Notes: a model not told the origin generated them from the letters alone. A stretch of 64,000 nucleotides of DNA from Pelomonas sp. V22 (GCF_030014915.1 NZ_JAGIXS010000001.1:1364001-1428000); one strand, 5' to 3'. Positions 9,339-18,189 are shown, counted from the first letter of the stretch. Translations and numbers: made by a program.

Positions 9339-11127
9339 GTTTCCCCCAGGGGGCGAGTATTCGACCCGCGTCTAGAGCAGGTGAACTGCCAGGCGGATAG
9401 CACAACGCCCCACTGCGGACGTAGGAGTGTTGAGAGGCCGCAGGTGTCGGAGATTTGGTTCCGTCGACGTTTGGCTGCGTACAGTTATTGACACTAGTCC
9501 GAGGCTGCGCCGGCGTCGCCGACTCAGCATCAAAGCTCCGCCAGTCAAAGCGGCGAGCGGGCACCCGCTCAATCGTCCATACGCTGCGTTCAGACTCGAC
9601 CTGCCAGCGCTGGGCTTGCTCTCCGTTGCCTTCCGCGTCGCCGGTTTGATGCGACCAAGTTTCGACACCAACGGGGCGAGGCGGGGCCGCGTCGCCGTAG
9701 CGTCCTAGGCCCTCCGCCTCACGCATCGTGAGCTTGATGGCGGCATTGCGGCCGCACGCAATGCCGCCTTGCGCGCGGCAGTAGGCATCCCAAGCCACGG
9801 TTGCAGTTTCGTCGCCGTCACGCTGAACCTGCTTGTTCGCGGCCCGATGAGCGTGATGAAGGTGCACCGGTGCGTCAGCCGGAAGGTGCTTGATCCGCCG
9901 CAGTTCGCGCCAGACGCTCACGGGTGGACCGCCGATCTGCTGGAATTGCCGAATGCGCCACGTACTGCACCAGGCCTCGACGCGTTTGGCGCTTTCTGTG
10001 GCCGGGCGGCCTTCAAGGTCGTCGCCGACATGCTCACCGTCGATGTTTTTCGCAACGTACTTTGCGATGTAGCCGGCAGCCGTGCCGCGCGCCTTGTCAA
10101 TCAGCTTGAAGTCGCAGCGGTGCTGTAGCGCGCCTTTTTCGTCGCCGGAATCTTGAAGGGCATAGCGCTGAAGGGTGGCCATGAGCTGTTCAACCTCCGC
10201 CGGCGGGCAGAACAGCAGCATGTGCCAATGCGGGGTGCCGTCGTGTTGAGGTTCTGAGATGCGGAAGCCGAAGGGCCGGAGTTCTTGTCGCGCGAGTGCG
10301 GCGCGGCTGCGCGCCCAAACGCGCGTGAGGTGCTTGTGCGCGGTAGCCGGCGTCTCGTGCCAGTCGTACTTGGGGTTAGGAACGGCGGCCTTGCCGTCGT
10401 TGACGATCATGTAGCGATGGAATCGGCTGGGACAGGTCAGCGTGATGAACACGCCTTGATAGCCCTCGGCATCGGCGTAGCGCTCGAAGCCGGCAATGCG
10501 GGTCATCAACTCGGCCCGGCGAATCGCTTTGCTCGCAGTGGATTTGGCCGCGAGCTCAGCGAGGGTGAAAACCTGGCCTGCATCATTGCGCGCCGTGGTG
10601 GCCTCAAGCATTGAGGCATTACGCTTGTTCTGTTGGGTTCGCTCCGCAAGCCGCTCGTTGCTGACGTAGAGGTCTCGAAAGCGATTTACGTAGCCCAGCC
10701 GTACGGCGGCGCCTTCGACGGTCTGGCCGTGGTGCTTGCGTAGCTTGCGCCGCCACCAAAGCGGGCAGCACATACGCGCGAGTGCCGGGCCGTGTTCTGT
10801 TTCCTCGGATGGTGGCGTGATGCCTTGGCCGATGCAAACACGTTCCATCGAGGCCCGTGCTTGCTTGACAGTGACTGTTAGCGCCAGTCGGTCCAGGCAG
10901 CGCAGCGCCTGGCGCTCTGCTGCGTCACAAATTTCCGAATCGGAGGCATCGAGCGATACGCGGACGCTGAGGAGTGCGGCCGTCGCTTCGCGCAGCTCCA
11001 CGTTGGCGCCTACGTAGTCGTCAACGCTGCGCTGCTCCCAGCGGCGTCGCAGCTTGTGCCGCCAGCGCGGGGGGAGGCCTCGAATACGGCCTTCGACCCA
11101 TTCCGCATCCGTTGGGAGTCGAACCAT
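9331..11127 (-). CDS. Phage P2 gpA-type HUH replication endonuclease
   Basis: Rolling-circle replication initiator that would nick its own origin and join covalently to DNA through tyrosine. The 598-residue protein has a basic Trp-rich N-terminus (RWRHKLRRRWEQ), the beta-strand motif FITLTCPSRFH (228-238), the HUH motif HWHMLLF (300-306) and twin tyrosines in YIAKYVAKN (353-361), the arrangement of the bacteriophage replication gene A family. The C-terminal third (after about 480) is hydrophilic and of low complexity. It implies that the island can replicate after excision. It lies downstream of the AlpA-like regulator on the same strand, 16 bp apart, probably in one operon. Confidence 0.9.
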   Translation of the reverse strand: MVRLPTDAEWVEGRIRGLPPRWRHKLRRRWEQRSVDDYVGANVELREATAALLSVRVSLDASDSEICDAAERQALRCLDRLALTVTVKQARASMERVCIGQGITPPSEETEHGPALARMCCPLWWRRKLRKHHGQTVEGAAVRLGYVNRFRDLYVSNERLAERTQQNKRNASMLEATTARNDAGQVFTLAELAAKSTASKAIRRAELMTRIAGFERYADAEGYQGVFITLTCPSRFHRYMIVNDGKAAVPNPKYDWHETPATAHKHLTRVWARSRAALARQELRPFGFRISEPQHDGTPHWHMLLFCPPAEVEQLMATLQRYALQDSGDEKGALQHRCDFKLIDKARGTAAGYIAKYVAKNIDGEHVGDDLEGRPATESAKRVEAWCSTWRIRQFQQIGGPPVSVWRELRRIKHLPADAPVHLHHAHRAANKQVQRDGDETATVAWDAYCRAQGGIACGRNAAIKLTMREAEGLGRYGDAAPPRPVGVETWSHQTGDAEGNGEQAQRWQVESERSVWTIERVPARRFDWRSFDAESATPAQPRTSVNNCTQPNVDGTKSPTPAASQHSYVRSGALCYPPGSSPALDAGRILAPWGKLT

Positions 11128-11143
11128 GGGGGAACCTCGACTG

Positions 11144-11359
11144 TCAGGCAGCAGCGACGTTCAGCAGCTTTCGGAGCTCGGAGACAGGCCAAGCCAGTCG
11201 ACCATTGATCCGGATGGGCCGGATGGGGCCGTTCTCTCGCATGGCCCAAAGACGGAGGGTCTGCTGAGCGCGGTTCAGATGCCGGGCCGCTTCGGGGGTG
11301 GGGAGTGCGGCGCGGGCTTCGCGATCAAGCGGGATCAGGTTGAGGGTCTGCGATTCCAT
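11144..11359 (-). CDS. AlpA/excisionase-like helix-turn-helix protein
   Basis: A 71-residue DNA-binding protein. Its body LPTPEAARHLNRAQQTLRLW, then GPIRPIRINGRLAWPVSEL, has the winged-helix layout of MerR/AlpA/Xis-like proteins, with the helix-turn-helix at about 20-42. Such proteins act as excision factors or early regulators in integrative elements. The ATG at 11359 is chosen. An upstream in-frame start at 11425 would add a 22-residue tail with no family support. It precedes the rep gene, so it may control replication and excision together. Confidence 0.75.
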   Translation of the reverse strand: MESQTLNLIPLDREARAALPTPEAARHLNRAQQTLRLWAMRENGPIRPIRINGRLAWPVSELRKLLNVAAA

Positions 11360-11573
11360 GTTTTTGCCGTCGAGGCGTGTTGAACATGGACCGGAGAATC
11401 GAAGCGCAACCCGTATTGCGGTCAATGCCGCAACAGCTGTCGCGGCCTAAGTCATTGTCAAGAAATGACTATTTCGAGTCATGCCGCAACGGTTGCGCAA
11501 TAGCGGCCGTGTCGGTTCGTCGGTCGGGTGGCGCCTCTTACGGACCCTGTTCGTTGCCACGTAAACTCAGCCG
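11360..11573. promoter_or_regulatory. Divergent control region between regulator and methyltransferase
   Basis: This 214-bp gap separates the leftward regulator-rep unit from the rightward restriction-modification unit. ATGCCGCAAC occurs at 11425-11434 and again at 11481-11490. Between them lies GTCATTGTCAAGAAATGAC, an imperfect dyad. CGCAAC/ATTGCG motifs recur on both strands. These look like operator sites for the AlpA-like protein or another autoregulator. No exact promoter can be fixed. Confidence 0.45.
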
Positions 11574-13241
11574 GTGACTCGACTGCATGCCATCCATCCC
11601 AAAGACACGCCTGCGCTTCGCAAGGAGCGTGGCGCGTTCTTTACGCCCGACGAAATCACCAGATTCATTGCCGATTGGGCTATCCGACAGGCAAACGATT
11701 CGGTGATGGAGCCGTCCGCAGGGGACGCAGCATTCCTCGTTGCTGCTGTGGATCGGCTTCGCAAGTTGTCTAGGGATCCTGAGGCGCAGCCAGCAGTGGC
11801 CGGTGTTGAGATTCATGCGCATAGCGCACGTGTCGCTCGGCAAAGGGTGCGAGATGCGGGGGGGCTACCCCAAATCAAACAGAGCGACTTCTTTGTTGTA
11901 GACCCCGAACCTATCTACGACACCGTAATCGGAAATCCGCCGTATATCCGATACCAAGACTTTGCCGGGGAAGGACGTGCTCGGGCGCGCGCTGCCGCTT
12001 TGAGGGCAGGTGTTTCGCTATCGGCCCTGGCGTCCAGTTGGGCAGCTTTCACAATTCACTCTGCCCTTTTCCTCAAGGATGGTGGTCGGCTGGGGCTAGT
12101 GCTTCCGGCAGAACTTCTTTCAGTGAACTACGCTGCCCCAGTACGTCGGTTCCTGTTCGATCACTTTCGAGAAGTGCAGCTAGTACTCTTCAATGAGCAA
12201 GTATTTCCTGAGGCTGAGGCCGACGTCGTCTTGTTGCTAGCCGACGGTTTTCGGCAGGGACCGGCGAATCACGCGACTATCCGACAGTCCAGAAATGCGT
12301 CGGATCTCGCATCACTTGGAATTGGGCAGTCTTGGACGCCGCTAGATCCTGCGGCCAAATGGACTAGCAGCATCGTCGACGGAGCAGCCGTTGAGCCGTT
12401 GCAGCAACTGCTTAGAGCCCAACACTTTGTGAATCTTGAATCCTGGGGCGATACCACTCTTGGAATCGTGACGGGGAACAACAAATTCTTTACCCTCTCT
12501 CCGGCGCGCGCAAAGGAACTCGGTCTACGTAGCAAAGAACTGCTTCGACTCTCCCCCCCAGGGAGCGCACACCTACGCGGCTTGGTGCTTTCCGACGCGA
12601 TGCTGACCGACATTGGGAAGCAAGGTGGGTCTACGCTACTGTTCTATCCCAGTGATCGGCCTTCTGCAGAGGCCGCGGCATATATCGCCGATGGGCATCG
12701 CACTGGTGTCGATACCGCCTACAAATGCCGCGTGCGCAAGATCTGGCACCGCGTACCGCTAGTCGGCGTTGCCGACTTGCTGCTGACTTGCATGAATGCG
12801 GATACCCCTCGACTCACGACCAACGAAGCGGGCGCGCGCCACTTGAACTCAGTTCACGGCGTCTATCTTCGTCCTGAGCACCGTGATCTCGGTCGAGAAC
12901 TCTTGCCCTTGGCGAGCCTGAATTCGGTCACGCTCCTTCACGCTGAAATGGCCGGCCGCTCTTATGGCGGCGGGATGTTGAAGATCGAGCCGAAAGAGGC
13001 AGACGTTTGGGCAATGCCCTCGCCAACGCTAGTTTCAGCAAGGGCCGATGCACTTCGCTCGATCAAGGATTCCGTTGCTCGGCTGCTGGACGCAGGAGAA
13101 CTCCTGCAGGCAGTGGAGCTTGTGGATCAAGCGCTGTTGACCGGCTCCAGGCGGATGACAAAAAAGCAAGTTGAACAAGTCCGATTGGCTCGTGCGGAGC
13201 TTGCTGATCGTCGCAAAGTAAGGGGGGCGAGTGGCCACTGA
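11574..13241 (+). CDS. Eco57I/TaqI-type N6-adenine DNA methyltransferase
   Basis: Class I SAM-dependent DNA methyltransferase of 555 residues. It has an RGAFFTP entry motif (19-25), SAM-binding motif I EPSAGDAAF (46-54) and catalytic NPPY (121-124), placing it among gamma-type N6-adenine enzymes. The second half carries a TaqI-like recognition region ending in AGRSYGGGMLKIEP. It begins with GTG at 11574. Its last 11 bp overlap the next gene, which encodes a likely nuclease, so it probably protects the island host from that enzyme. It could alternatively be a methylation component of an anti-phage system, but the nuclease partner makes restriction-modification most likely. Confidence 0.88.
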   Translation: MTRLHAIHPKDTPALRKERGAFFTPDEITRFIADWAIRQANDSVMEPSAGDAAFLVAAVDRLRKLSRDPEAQPAVAGVEIHAHSARVARQRVRDAGGLPQIKQSDFFVVDPEPIYDTVIGNPPYIRYQDFAGEGRARARAAALRAGVSLSALASSWAAFTIHSALFLKDGGRLGLVLPAELLSVNYAAPVRRFLFDHFREVQLVLFNEQVFPEAEADVVLLLADGFRQGPANHATIRQSRNASDLASLGIGQSWTPLDPAAKWTSSIVDGAAVEPLQQLLRAQHFVNLESWGDTTLGIVTGNNKFFTLSPARAKELGLRSKELLRLSPPGSAHLRGLVLSDAMLTDIGKQGGSTLLFYPSDRPSAEAAAYIADGHRTGVDTAYKCRVRKIWHRVPLVGVADLLLTCMNADTPRLTTNEAGARHLNSVHGVYLRPEHRDLGRELLPLASLNSVTLLHAEMAGRSYGGGMLKIEPKEADVWAMPSPTLVSARADALRSIKDSVARLLDAGELLQAVELVDQALLTGSRRMTKKQVEQVRLARAELADRRKVRGASGH

Positions 13242-14244
13242 ACCGTCTATCAGGGCCAGAGCCTGGCCACTCTTTGACCACATCGTCGCGACAGCCGCCC
13301 CTCAAGGGAACCATAGCAATCCGTGGGAAATTGGGCCCAGCGGGAAGCTGCGTTATGCGCCGGATTTCCGCACGCTTACGTTATTGCTGGGCGTCCCGCT
13401 CTACCTCAAGGCGGCTACGCAAAGCGGCGTGCCTGCACTCGCCCTGGACGTCTGGTTGAGCTATGAGCTACGCCGGGCTGGGTTCGATCCAAATGCGATC
13501 TGGCCTCGTCCAGTTCCGCCGCGCGTGCTGCCTACGACCGTAGTGAAGTTGCTGGAAGACCTTCCCGTGAGGGATCGCGCTCAATTGGAGGCGCGAATAA
13601 ATGCTCGCGCTTCGATTTCGGGAGTTACCTCCTCCAGCGCCAACATTCTCGGCAAGAACTACATCAAGCAAGTCGATGTCGTCATGTCGGATTGGTCAAC
13701 TGGACCTGAGGTGCTGATTTCGACCAAGCGCATGGATTCCTCGTATGGGAAGAACGCCCCAAATCGAATCGAAGAATCCTATGGCGATGCAAAAAACCTG
13801 CGCCTCAGGCACCCGCTGGCGGCGCTAGGGTTCGTGTTTGGCCTGCGCTCAGAAATCCTCACGAAAGAGCCGCTGACCGCCGAGTGGCTCGCGGACCTGC
13901 TGGCTAAGCTTGGGCGGGAGGATGACGCCTATCACGCCACCTGCCTTGTCATGATGGAGTATTCGGATTCCGTCGCAGTTGCGGACGGTGGCGAAGACGT
14001 TCCGGCGACTGTTATTCCAGAGCCTGGCGTGGAGGCGGGTCAGGATGGCGAAGCGTCAGGCGAACAAGCCGCTGCTGAATCTGAACTGGGTCGCATTGTT
14101 GCGAGCCTTCCGAGCGTCAAGATTCTTGACGTGTCCGACGAACTATCACCCGGGCGGTTTCTTGCGGTGATGGTCGATCGGGTTCTCGGCGCTACACCGG
14201 TCACGATGCATCGCGAAGCTCGACGACGTCGCGCAGCTTTGTAG
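13231..14244 (+). CDS. Probable type II restriction endonuclease
   Basis: A 337-residue protein I assign as the nuclease partner of the methyltransferase. The region YIKQVDVVM (Asp149), then PEVLISTKRM (Glu160, Lys166), looks like a degenerate PD-(D/E)XK core, with the usual acidic residue before x-Lys replaced by Ser-Thr-Lys. SYGDAKNLRLRHPLAALGF follows. The C-terminal part (250-290) is acidic and low in complexity. The GTG start overlaps the methyltransferase stop by 11 bp, a coupling typical of restriction-modification pairs. Nuclease assignment rests on context and the partial motif. XamI- or PaeR7I-like families are possibilities I could not confirm. Confidence 0.65.
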   Translation: MATEPSIRARAWPLFDHIVATAAPQGNHSNPWEIGPSGKLRYAPDFRTLTLLLGVPLYLKAATQSGVPALALDVWLSYELRRAGFDPNAIWPRPVPPRVLPTTVVKLLEDLPVRDRAQLEARINARASISGVTSSSANILGKNYIKQVDVVMSDWSTGPEVLISTKRMDSSYGKNAPNRIEESYGDAKNLRLRHPLAALGFVFGLRSEILTKEPLTAEWLADLLAKLGREDDAYHATCLVMMEYSDSVAVADGGEDVPATVIPEPGVEAGQDGEASGEQAAAESELGRIVASLPSVKILDVSDELSPGRFLAVMVDRVLGATPVTMHREARRRRAAL

Positions 14245-14262
14245 CCGTATCTGTTGTCGTTA

Positions 14263-14294
14263 CCGTTACCGTACGGATCCCGTTACGGTAACGG
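14263..14294. terminator. Inverted repeat between converging island genes
   Basis: Perfect 11-bp arms CCGTTACCGTA / TACGGTAACGG with a 10-nt spacer lie between the nuclease stop (14244) and the stop of the leftward coiled-coil gene (14306). Position suits a bidirectional terminator, but no T run follows, so a protein-binding site is also possible. Confidence 0.45.
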
Positions 14295-14305
14295 GGGAGG
14301 TCGCG

Positions 14306-15223
14306 CTACTTGATTCGGTGAGTCAGCCCAGCGAACGGGCTGGCGGCAGCTACTTTGATCTTGGGCAGCAGCTTTCGAACGCGGGCTTCGGAAATCCCGA
14401 ACTCCTCGGCGGCAGCCCTGGTCCCGTGCTTCTCGCGGAATCTGCTGAGCTGGGCTAGATCATCAGCTGACCATTTCTTGGCAGTCCCGTTCGGCGAGCG
14501 CTGTGCTGGCTCTTGAAACTCTTCCGCCTTGGCGACGGCCGGCGCCAACCTTGCCGCGCTACTGGCCGCGCGCTTCAACGCGGGATCGATCTTGATGGCC
14601 TGGTTTTCCTCAGCCCATTCAACAACATGGATTGGCGTGCATTGCGGGCCTTGCAGGGCCCGCGAACGCTGTACCAGCGTTCGGAGTCCGTCGTACTGAC
14701 TATGAAATGCCGCGGGGGCTGCGGGCTTTTCAAATGAGAGCAGGCCGGGTGCCTTGTTCAATTCTGCGGCGAGCGTGGCAGGGTTGACTGATCTTGGGTC
14801 TCGCCCTAGCAAAAGGGCGGCGGCTTCATCGGCCGTCCAATATTCCACCTTGCACCAAAACTCGTAGTCGGCCTTTGCGGCGGGCAGGTTGTAGAAGCGT
14901 GCAGCCTCTTTCTCCGCTCGCTTTGCAGCGGCTTTCGCCTCTCGCTCGCGTTCCGCGGCAGCCACCTTCGCCGCAAGCTTGGCGCGGCTTTGCACGGCCA
15001 GCTGGGCGACCTCCGCTGCGGGCAACGCTTCTAGTCGAGTTCGGTACTCGTCCATTTCCGCCTTGATCGCTGAGGCACTCGGCGCTGCAGGCGTGGGCGC
15101 CGCCGCGGAGATAGCGCCGCGCTTCTGTGACTCCTCGAACGACGCAAACGCCTGGATCAGAGGCAAGAGTGGAAATCGCTCCTTCAGGATGGCGTCAATG
15201 TCTGCCTTGGATGCCTGGGTCAT
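14306..15223 (-). CDS. Island protein with coiled coil and C-terminal HTH, unknown function
   Basis: A 305-residue protein of unknown role. Residues about 50-110 form a highly charged Ala/Glu/Arg/Lys coiled coil (AAEREREAKAAAKRAEKEAA). The middle contains YWTADEAAALLLGRDPRSV, a stretch seen in various phage- and island-encoded proteins. Residues about 255-290 (LAQLSRFREKHGTRAAAEEFGISEARVRKLLP) look like a helix-turn-helix. The ATG at 15223 is preferred to an upstream in-frame start at 15256 because MTQASKAD begins the conserved-looking part. It lies downstream of the repeat-rich block, and could be a regulator or partition-like protein. This is inference only. Confidence 0.7.
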   Translation of the reverse strand: MTQASKADIDAILKERFPLLPLIQAFASFEESQKRGAISAAAPTPAAPSASAIKAEMDEYRTRLEALPAAEVAQLAVQSRAKLAAKVAAAEREREAKAAAKRAEKEAARFYNLPAAKADYEFWCKVEYWTADEAAALLLGRDPRSVNPATLAAELNKAPGLLSFEKPAAPAAFHSQYDGLRTLVQRSRALQGPQCTPIHVVEWAEENQAIKIDPALKRAASSAARLAPAVAKAEEFQEPAQRSPNGTAKKWSADDLAQLSRFREKHGTRAAAEEFGISEARVRKLLPKIKVAAASPFAGLTHRIK

Positions 15224-15542
15224 GGATTGGTGTTGGAACTCGCTGCAGCGGTGCATTCTGCATTCGCCGGCGTTGATGACGACCCGCTAAACGCCCGTCG
15301 GCGGGCTTCGGACGACTTCCTTAGGGATGCTCCCTAAGGAAAGTGTCCTTAGGGGTAGTGCGCGAACCAGGCCAGACAAACCCCTAAAGGGGTCCGCACC
15401 GTGCAAGCCCAACTATGACTCTTCAATCGGCGTTCTAAGTGCCGTACGTACTGGGGTAGGGGCACACCCATTCGTACGTACGTACGTGGGAGAAGCGCCG
15501 TATGTACGTACGTTACGTACGGAGCGAGTGCGCAAGCTGCCG
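15224..15542. repeat. Repeat-rich noncoding block (candidate origin or control region)
   Basis: The block has no convincing gene. It holds a perfect dyad TTCCTTAGGGA-TGC-TCCCTAAGGAA (15317-15341), a further TCCTTAGGG just beyond it, and the palindrome CCCCTAAAGGGG near 15380. TACGTACG runs follow at about 15442-15451, 15472-15487 and 15500-15520. Such clustered palindromes and iteron-like repeats suit a replication origin, a partition site or an operator array upstream of the coiled-coil gene and downstream of the integrase. Confidence 0.55.
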
Positions 15543-17000
15543 TCAGGTGACAGCCACCAATCTGGGTCCATTGCCACCCGATTGGGCGGCGGCGAATGGC
15601 ACCCTCGCCTGCTCAAGAATCCATGCCTCGATACGCTCATGATGAAGGCGTAGCAGGTCTAGAGGCCGGCGCTTGTAGTGCTTCTCAGCCGTGGCACTCG
15701 GCTTGTGCCCTTGAATCTGGGCAACCACTCCAGACGGAATTTCAAGCCACTCGGTCAGGCTAGCAAAACTGCGGCGCAGCCCGTGCAAGGTCAGCCCTTC
15801 CAAGCCAACGGATGCACACGCGCACCGATGCGAAGTGCTGGGGTCGGTCAGATGACCAGAAACGCTCGCCTGCACAAGCTCGCCAGTGGGCGCAACTGAA
15901 CCTTTGCGGCCATGCTTGGCTTGTCTTCGCTTGATGCTGATCGGGTTGAGGCTCAGCGCACGAGTGCTAGAGAAAACCCATTCATTGCGCCGAGGCAGGC
16001 TCGTCAGGATGTGCGCAACGTAAGGCGTCAGCGGAATCACTCGCTCGCCCTCTACCTTGTCGCGGATGGTCATGCCTTTCCATTGAAGGTCCAGATCCTC
16101 CCAACGCAACGCAAGGACTTCGCCGGGGCGCGCGCCGGTTAGAAGCACGGTCTGCAGGTACGCGGCAATGACAAGGTTCGGGATCTTGCGAACCGCCTCA
16201 AACCAGACGGCCAACTGCTCACGCTGCAAAGCGTCGTCCTTCACCGCTGGCTTACCCAAAGCCTCACGGGCCTTCTTAGTCCTGGCCGGGTTAGCCGTCG
16301 CAAGCAGGTGGGAATAGTCGGGGTGCTCAGCGCACCAATTCAAGAACACCTTCAGGCAGCGCCAGCACAGCCGTGCATAGGTCGGACGAGTCTTAGCCTG
16401 CTCGGTGGCCCAAGCCTCAACGCGGGCAGGCGTCAGGTCGCGTAGGGGCAGGTGCATCAGCTCAAATACAGGGCCAGGGACAGTCTTGGGTCGCTCGCCA
16501 GAAGCAAGACGCTTCACACCCCGCTTCGCGACTTCGCCACCTGGCTTTGCCATCTTCAAATGGTCGGCGTAGTGACGCTCACCCCAATGCGGGCGACGGT
16601 CAGCCAGGTACACATCCCATACGGAGCCAAGCGCAATCTCGGCAAGTCGTTCGGCCTCGACTTGCTTCGCGTCTGCCACCTTCTTGGCTTCAGCGGCAAC
16701 CAGCTTCTGCCGCTCCAGCTCTCGCGGGTCTACCCCGCTGTCCACAAGCTGCTTCAATTCAGCCGCGCGTTTGCGAGCAGTTTCAAGGCTCCAGTCCGCA
16801 GCAGTGCCAATGCCAACGCGTATCGTGGCGCCGTTCAAGCGTGCTTCAAAGGCGTATGTCTTGCGGCCTGTAGGAGTCGCGCGAAGCATCAGAGATGGGG
16901 CATCGGTGTCCCAAAGGAAAGCTTGCGATTTGCCCTCGGGGCAAGTGAAGGCAGCCACCCGGCCCGCCGTCAATCGAACTCTGCTGCTGTCCTTGGACAT
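15543..17000 (-). CDS. Tyrosine-family integrase of the island
   Basis: Phage P4-type site-specific recombinase that would insert and excise the island at tRNA-Met. In the 485-residue protein the N-terminal DUF4102-like arm-binding domain (about 5-95) precedes a SAM-like core-binding domain. The catalytic domain has Arg291 in LLTGARPGE, His406 and Arg409 in LHGLRRSF, His432 in GHK and Tyr442 in EKHYKRRP, so all key residues are present. The ATG at 17000 is chosen over an upstream in-frame start at 17036. It reads inward from the right end, 154 bp from attR, the usual place for such genes. Confidence 0.95.
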   Translation of the reverse strand: MSKDSSRVRLTAGRVAAFTCPEGKSQAFLWDTDAPSLMLRATPTGRKTYAFEARLNGATIRVGIGTAADWSLETARKRAAELKQLVDSGVDPRELERQKLVAAEAKKVADAKQVEAERLAEIALGSVWDVYLADRRPHWGERHYADHLKMAKPGGEVAKRGVKRLASGERPKTVPGPVFELMHLPLRDLTPARVEAWATEQAKTRPTYARLCWRCLKVFLNWCAEHPDYSHLLATANPARTKKAREALGKPAVKDDALQREQLAVWFEAVRKIPNLVIAAYLQTVLLTGARPGEVLALRWEDLDLQWKGMTIRDKVEGERVIPLTPYVAHILTSLPRRNEWVFSSTRALSLNPISIKRRQAKHGRKGSVAPTGELVQASVSGHLTDPSTSHRCACASVGLEGLTLHGLRRSFASLTEWLEIPSGVVAQIQGHKPSATAEKHYKRRPLDLLRLHHERIEAWILEQARVPFAAAQSGGNGPRLVAVT

Positions 17001-17015
17001 CTGCGCCCCGCTTGG

Positions 17016-17034
17016 CTGTAGGCAATCTGTAGGC
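17016..17034. repeat. Right-end copy of the TGTAGGC double repeat
   Basis: CTGTAGGCAATCTGTAGGC, identical and in the same orientation as 7017-7035. It lies 16 bp upstream of the integrase ATG, so it could serve both as an arm-type binding site and as a site of integrase autoregulation. Confidence 0.5.
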
Positions 17035-17154
17035 AAATTGACTGGATAAAGACCAATTCAATTCAACACCAGGTCAGCCAACAATCGCAATAAGTTGTTG
17101 ATTTTCATAGTGTATATCAACACTACACAACATAGGCAAATGCGCATTTACGCC

Positions 17155-17206
<52 letters not shown>

Positions 17207-17235
17207 TGTCCTTGTGCCCACGGGCTGTCGGACAG

Positions 17236-17268
17236 AAAAGCCACCCTAGCGGTGGCTTTTTGCTTTTC
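17236..17268 (+). terminator. Original chromosomal tRNA-Met terminator
   Basis: AAAAGCCACC-CTAGC-GGTGGCTTTTT with a trailing T run, 30 nt after attR. It shares 31 nt with the island-borne copy at 6970-7000. Before insertion it would have terminated tRNA-Met. Confidence 0.8.
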
Positions 17269-17390
17269 TGGCTTTCATCACGACAGAAGACCGGCTGGCG
17301 GCAGCTTCACAAGCCGCACCCTCGGTGCTCCCGCGTTCACGCGCGCACCTTGCGGCAAACTATGCCGATGCACATCCCGAAGCAGGCTCC

Positions 17391-18173
17391 GTGAATCGCC
17401 GCGCGCTGCCGCTGCTAGCTTCATTGCTGCCCTGCCTCGCACTGCCGGCGGCGCGGGCCGATGAGATCGTGTTGGCCTCTCCGGACTTCTGGTGCCCCTT
17501 CAGCTGCAAGGCCGGAGATCCGCTGGAGGGTTTCACGGTCGACATCATCCGGGCGATCTTCGGCCCAGCCGGCCATCAAGTGCGCCTGGTCAACGAAAAC
17601 TACTCCCGCGCCCTGCTTGACGTGCGAGCTGGCCGCTACACCGCCACGCCGTCGACCTTCCGCGACGAGGCCCCCGACTTCGTCCTGCCAGAGCAGCCGA
17701 TCTCGCGCAACCGGTACTGCGTCTATGTCTTGCCCCAGCAGCGCTGGACCTACACGGGCCCAGGCTCACTGCGCGGCAAGCAAGTGGGCATCGTCCGCAA
17801 CTACAGCTACGGCTCGGAGCTGGACCGCCTAATCAAGGCGCAGCCCAAGCAGTTCGACGTGCATGCGGGCGATGGCTTGACCGAGCGCATGCTGCGCCGG
17901 CTCGAGGTCGGCCGCATTGACGCCTTCATCGAAGACGAAAACCTGGTCACCTACACCCTGCGCCAGAAGCCGGAGCTCAAGGCCCGCAGCGCAGGCTGCG
18001 AGGCCCCGACCTATGCCTTCATGGCAATCTCGCCTCAGCATCCCAAGGCGCAAGCCTATGCCCGGCTCTTCTCGGAAGGCATGCTGCAGTTGCGGCGCAC
18101 GGGCCAGTTGCGCGAGATCCTCGCGCGCTACGGCTTGCCCGAGTGGCCCCTGCCCGGCCAGCCTGCACCCTGA
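17391..18173 (+). CDS. Periplasmic solute-binding protein, amino-acid ABC type (SBP_bac_3)
   Basis: A secreted, periplasmic binding-protein fold of 260 residues. The GTG at 17391 gives a clean signal peptide (NRRALPLLASLLPCLALPAARA) followed by DEIVLASPDFWCPFSC. The two-lobe pattern of family 3 solute-binding proteins is visible: LEGFTVDIIRAIF near the start and GRIDAFIEDENLVTYTL in lobe two. There is no adjacent ABC permease or ATPase, so it may be an orphan receptor or feed a transporter elsewhere. A GTG at 17325 would add 22 hydrophilic residues and spoil the signal peptide. It is the first chromosomal gene right of the island. Confidence 0.85.
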   Translation: MNRRALPLLASLLPCLALPAARADEIVLASPDFWCPFSCKAGDPLEGFTVDIIRAIFGPAGHQVRLVNENYSRALLDVRAGRYTATPSTFRDEAPDFVLPEQPISRNRYCVYVLPQQRWTYTGPGSLRGKQVGIVRNYSYGSELDRLIKAQPKQFDVHAGDGLTERMLRRLEVGRIDAFIEDENLVTYTLRQKPELKARSAGCEAPTYAFMAISPQHPKAQAYARLFSEGMLQLRRTGQLREILARYGLPEWPLPGQPAP

Positions 18174-18189
18174 ATCCTGGCGCGAACGA

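Noticed and set aside
15435-15525. CRISPR array
   Set aside because: Repeats are short, partly overlapping and not separated by constant-length spacers; no cas genes nearby.
15327-15653. Possible 108-residue gene in the island repeat block
   Set aside because: Its codons are made largely of the TACGTACG repeats and it overlaps the integrase end; no family resemblance.
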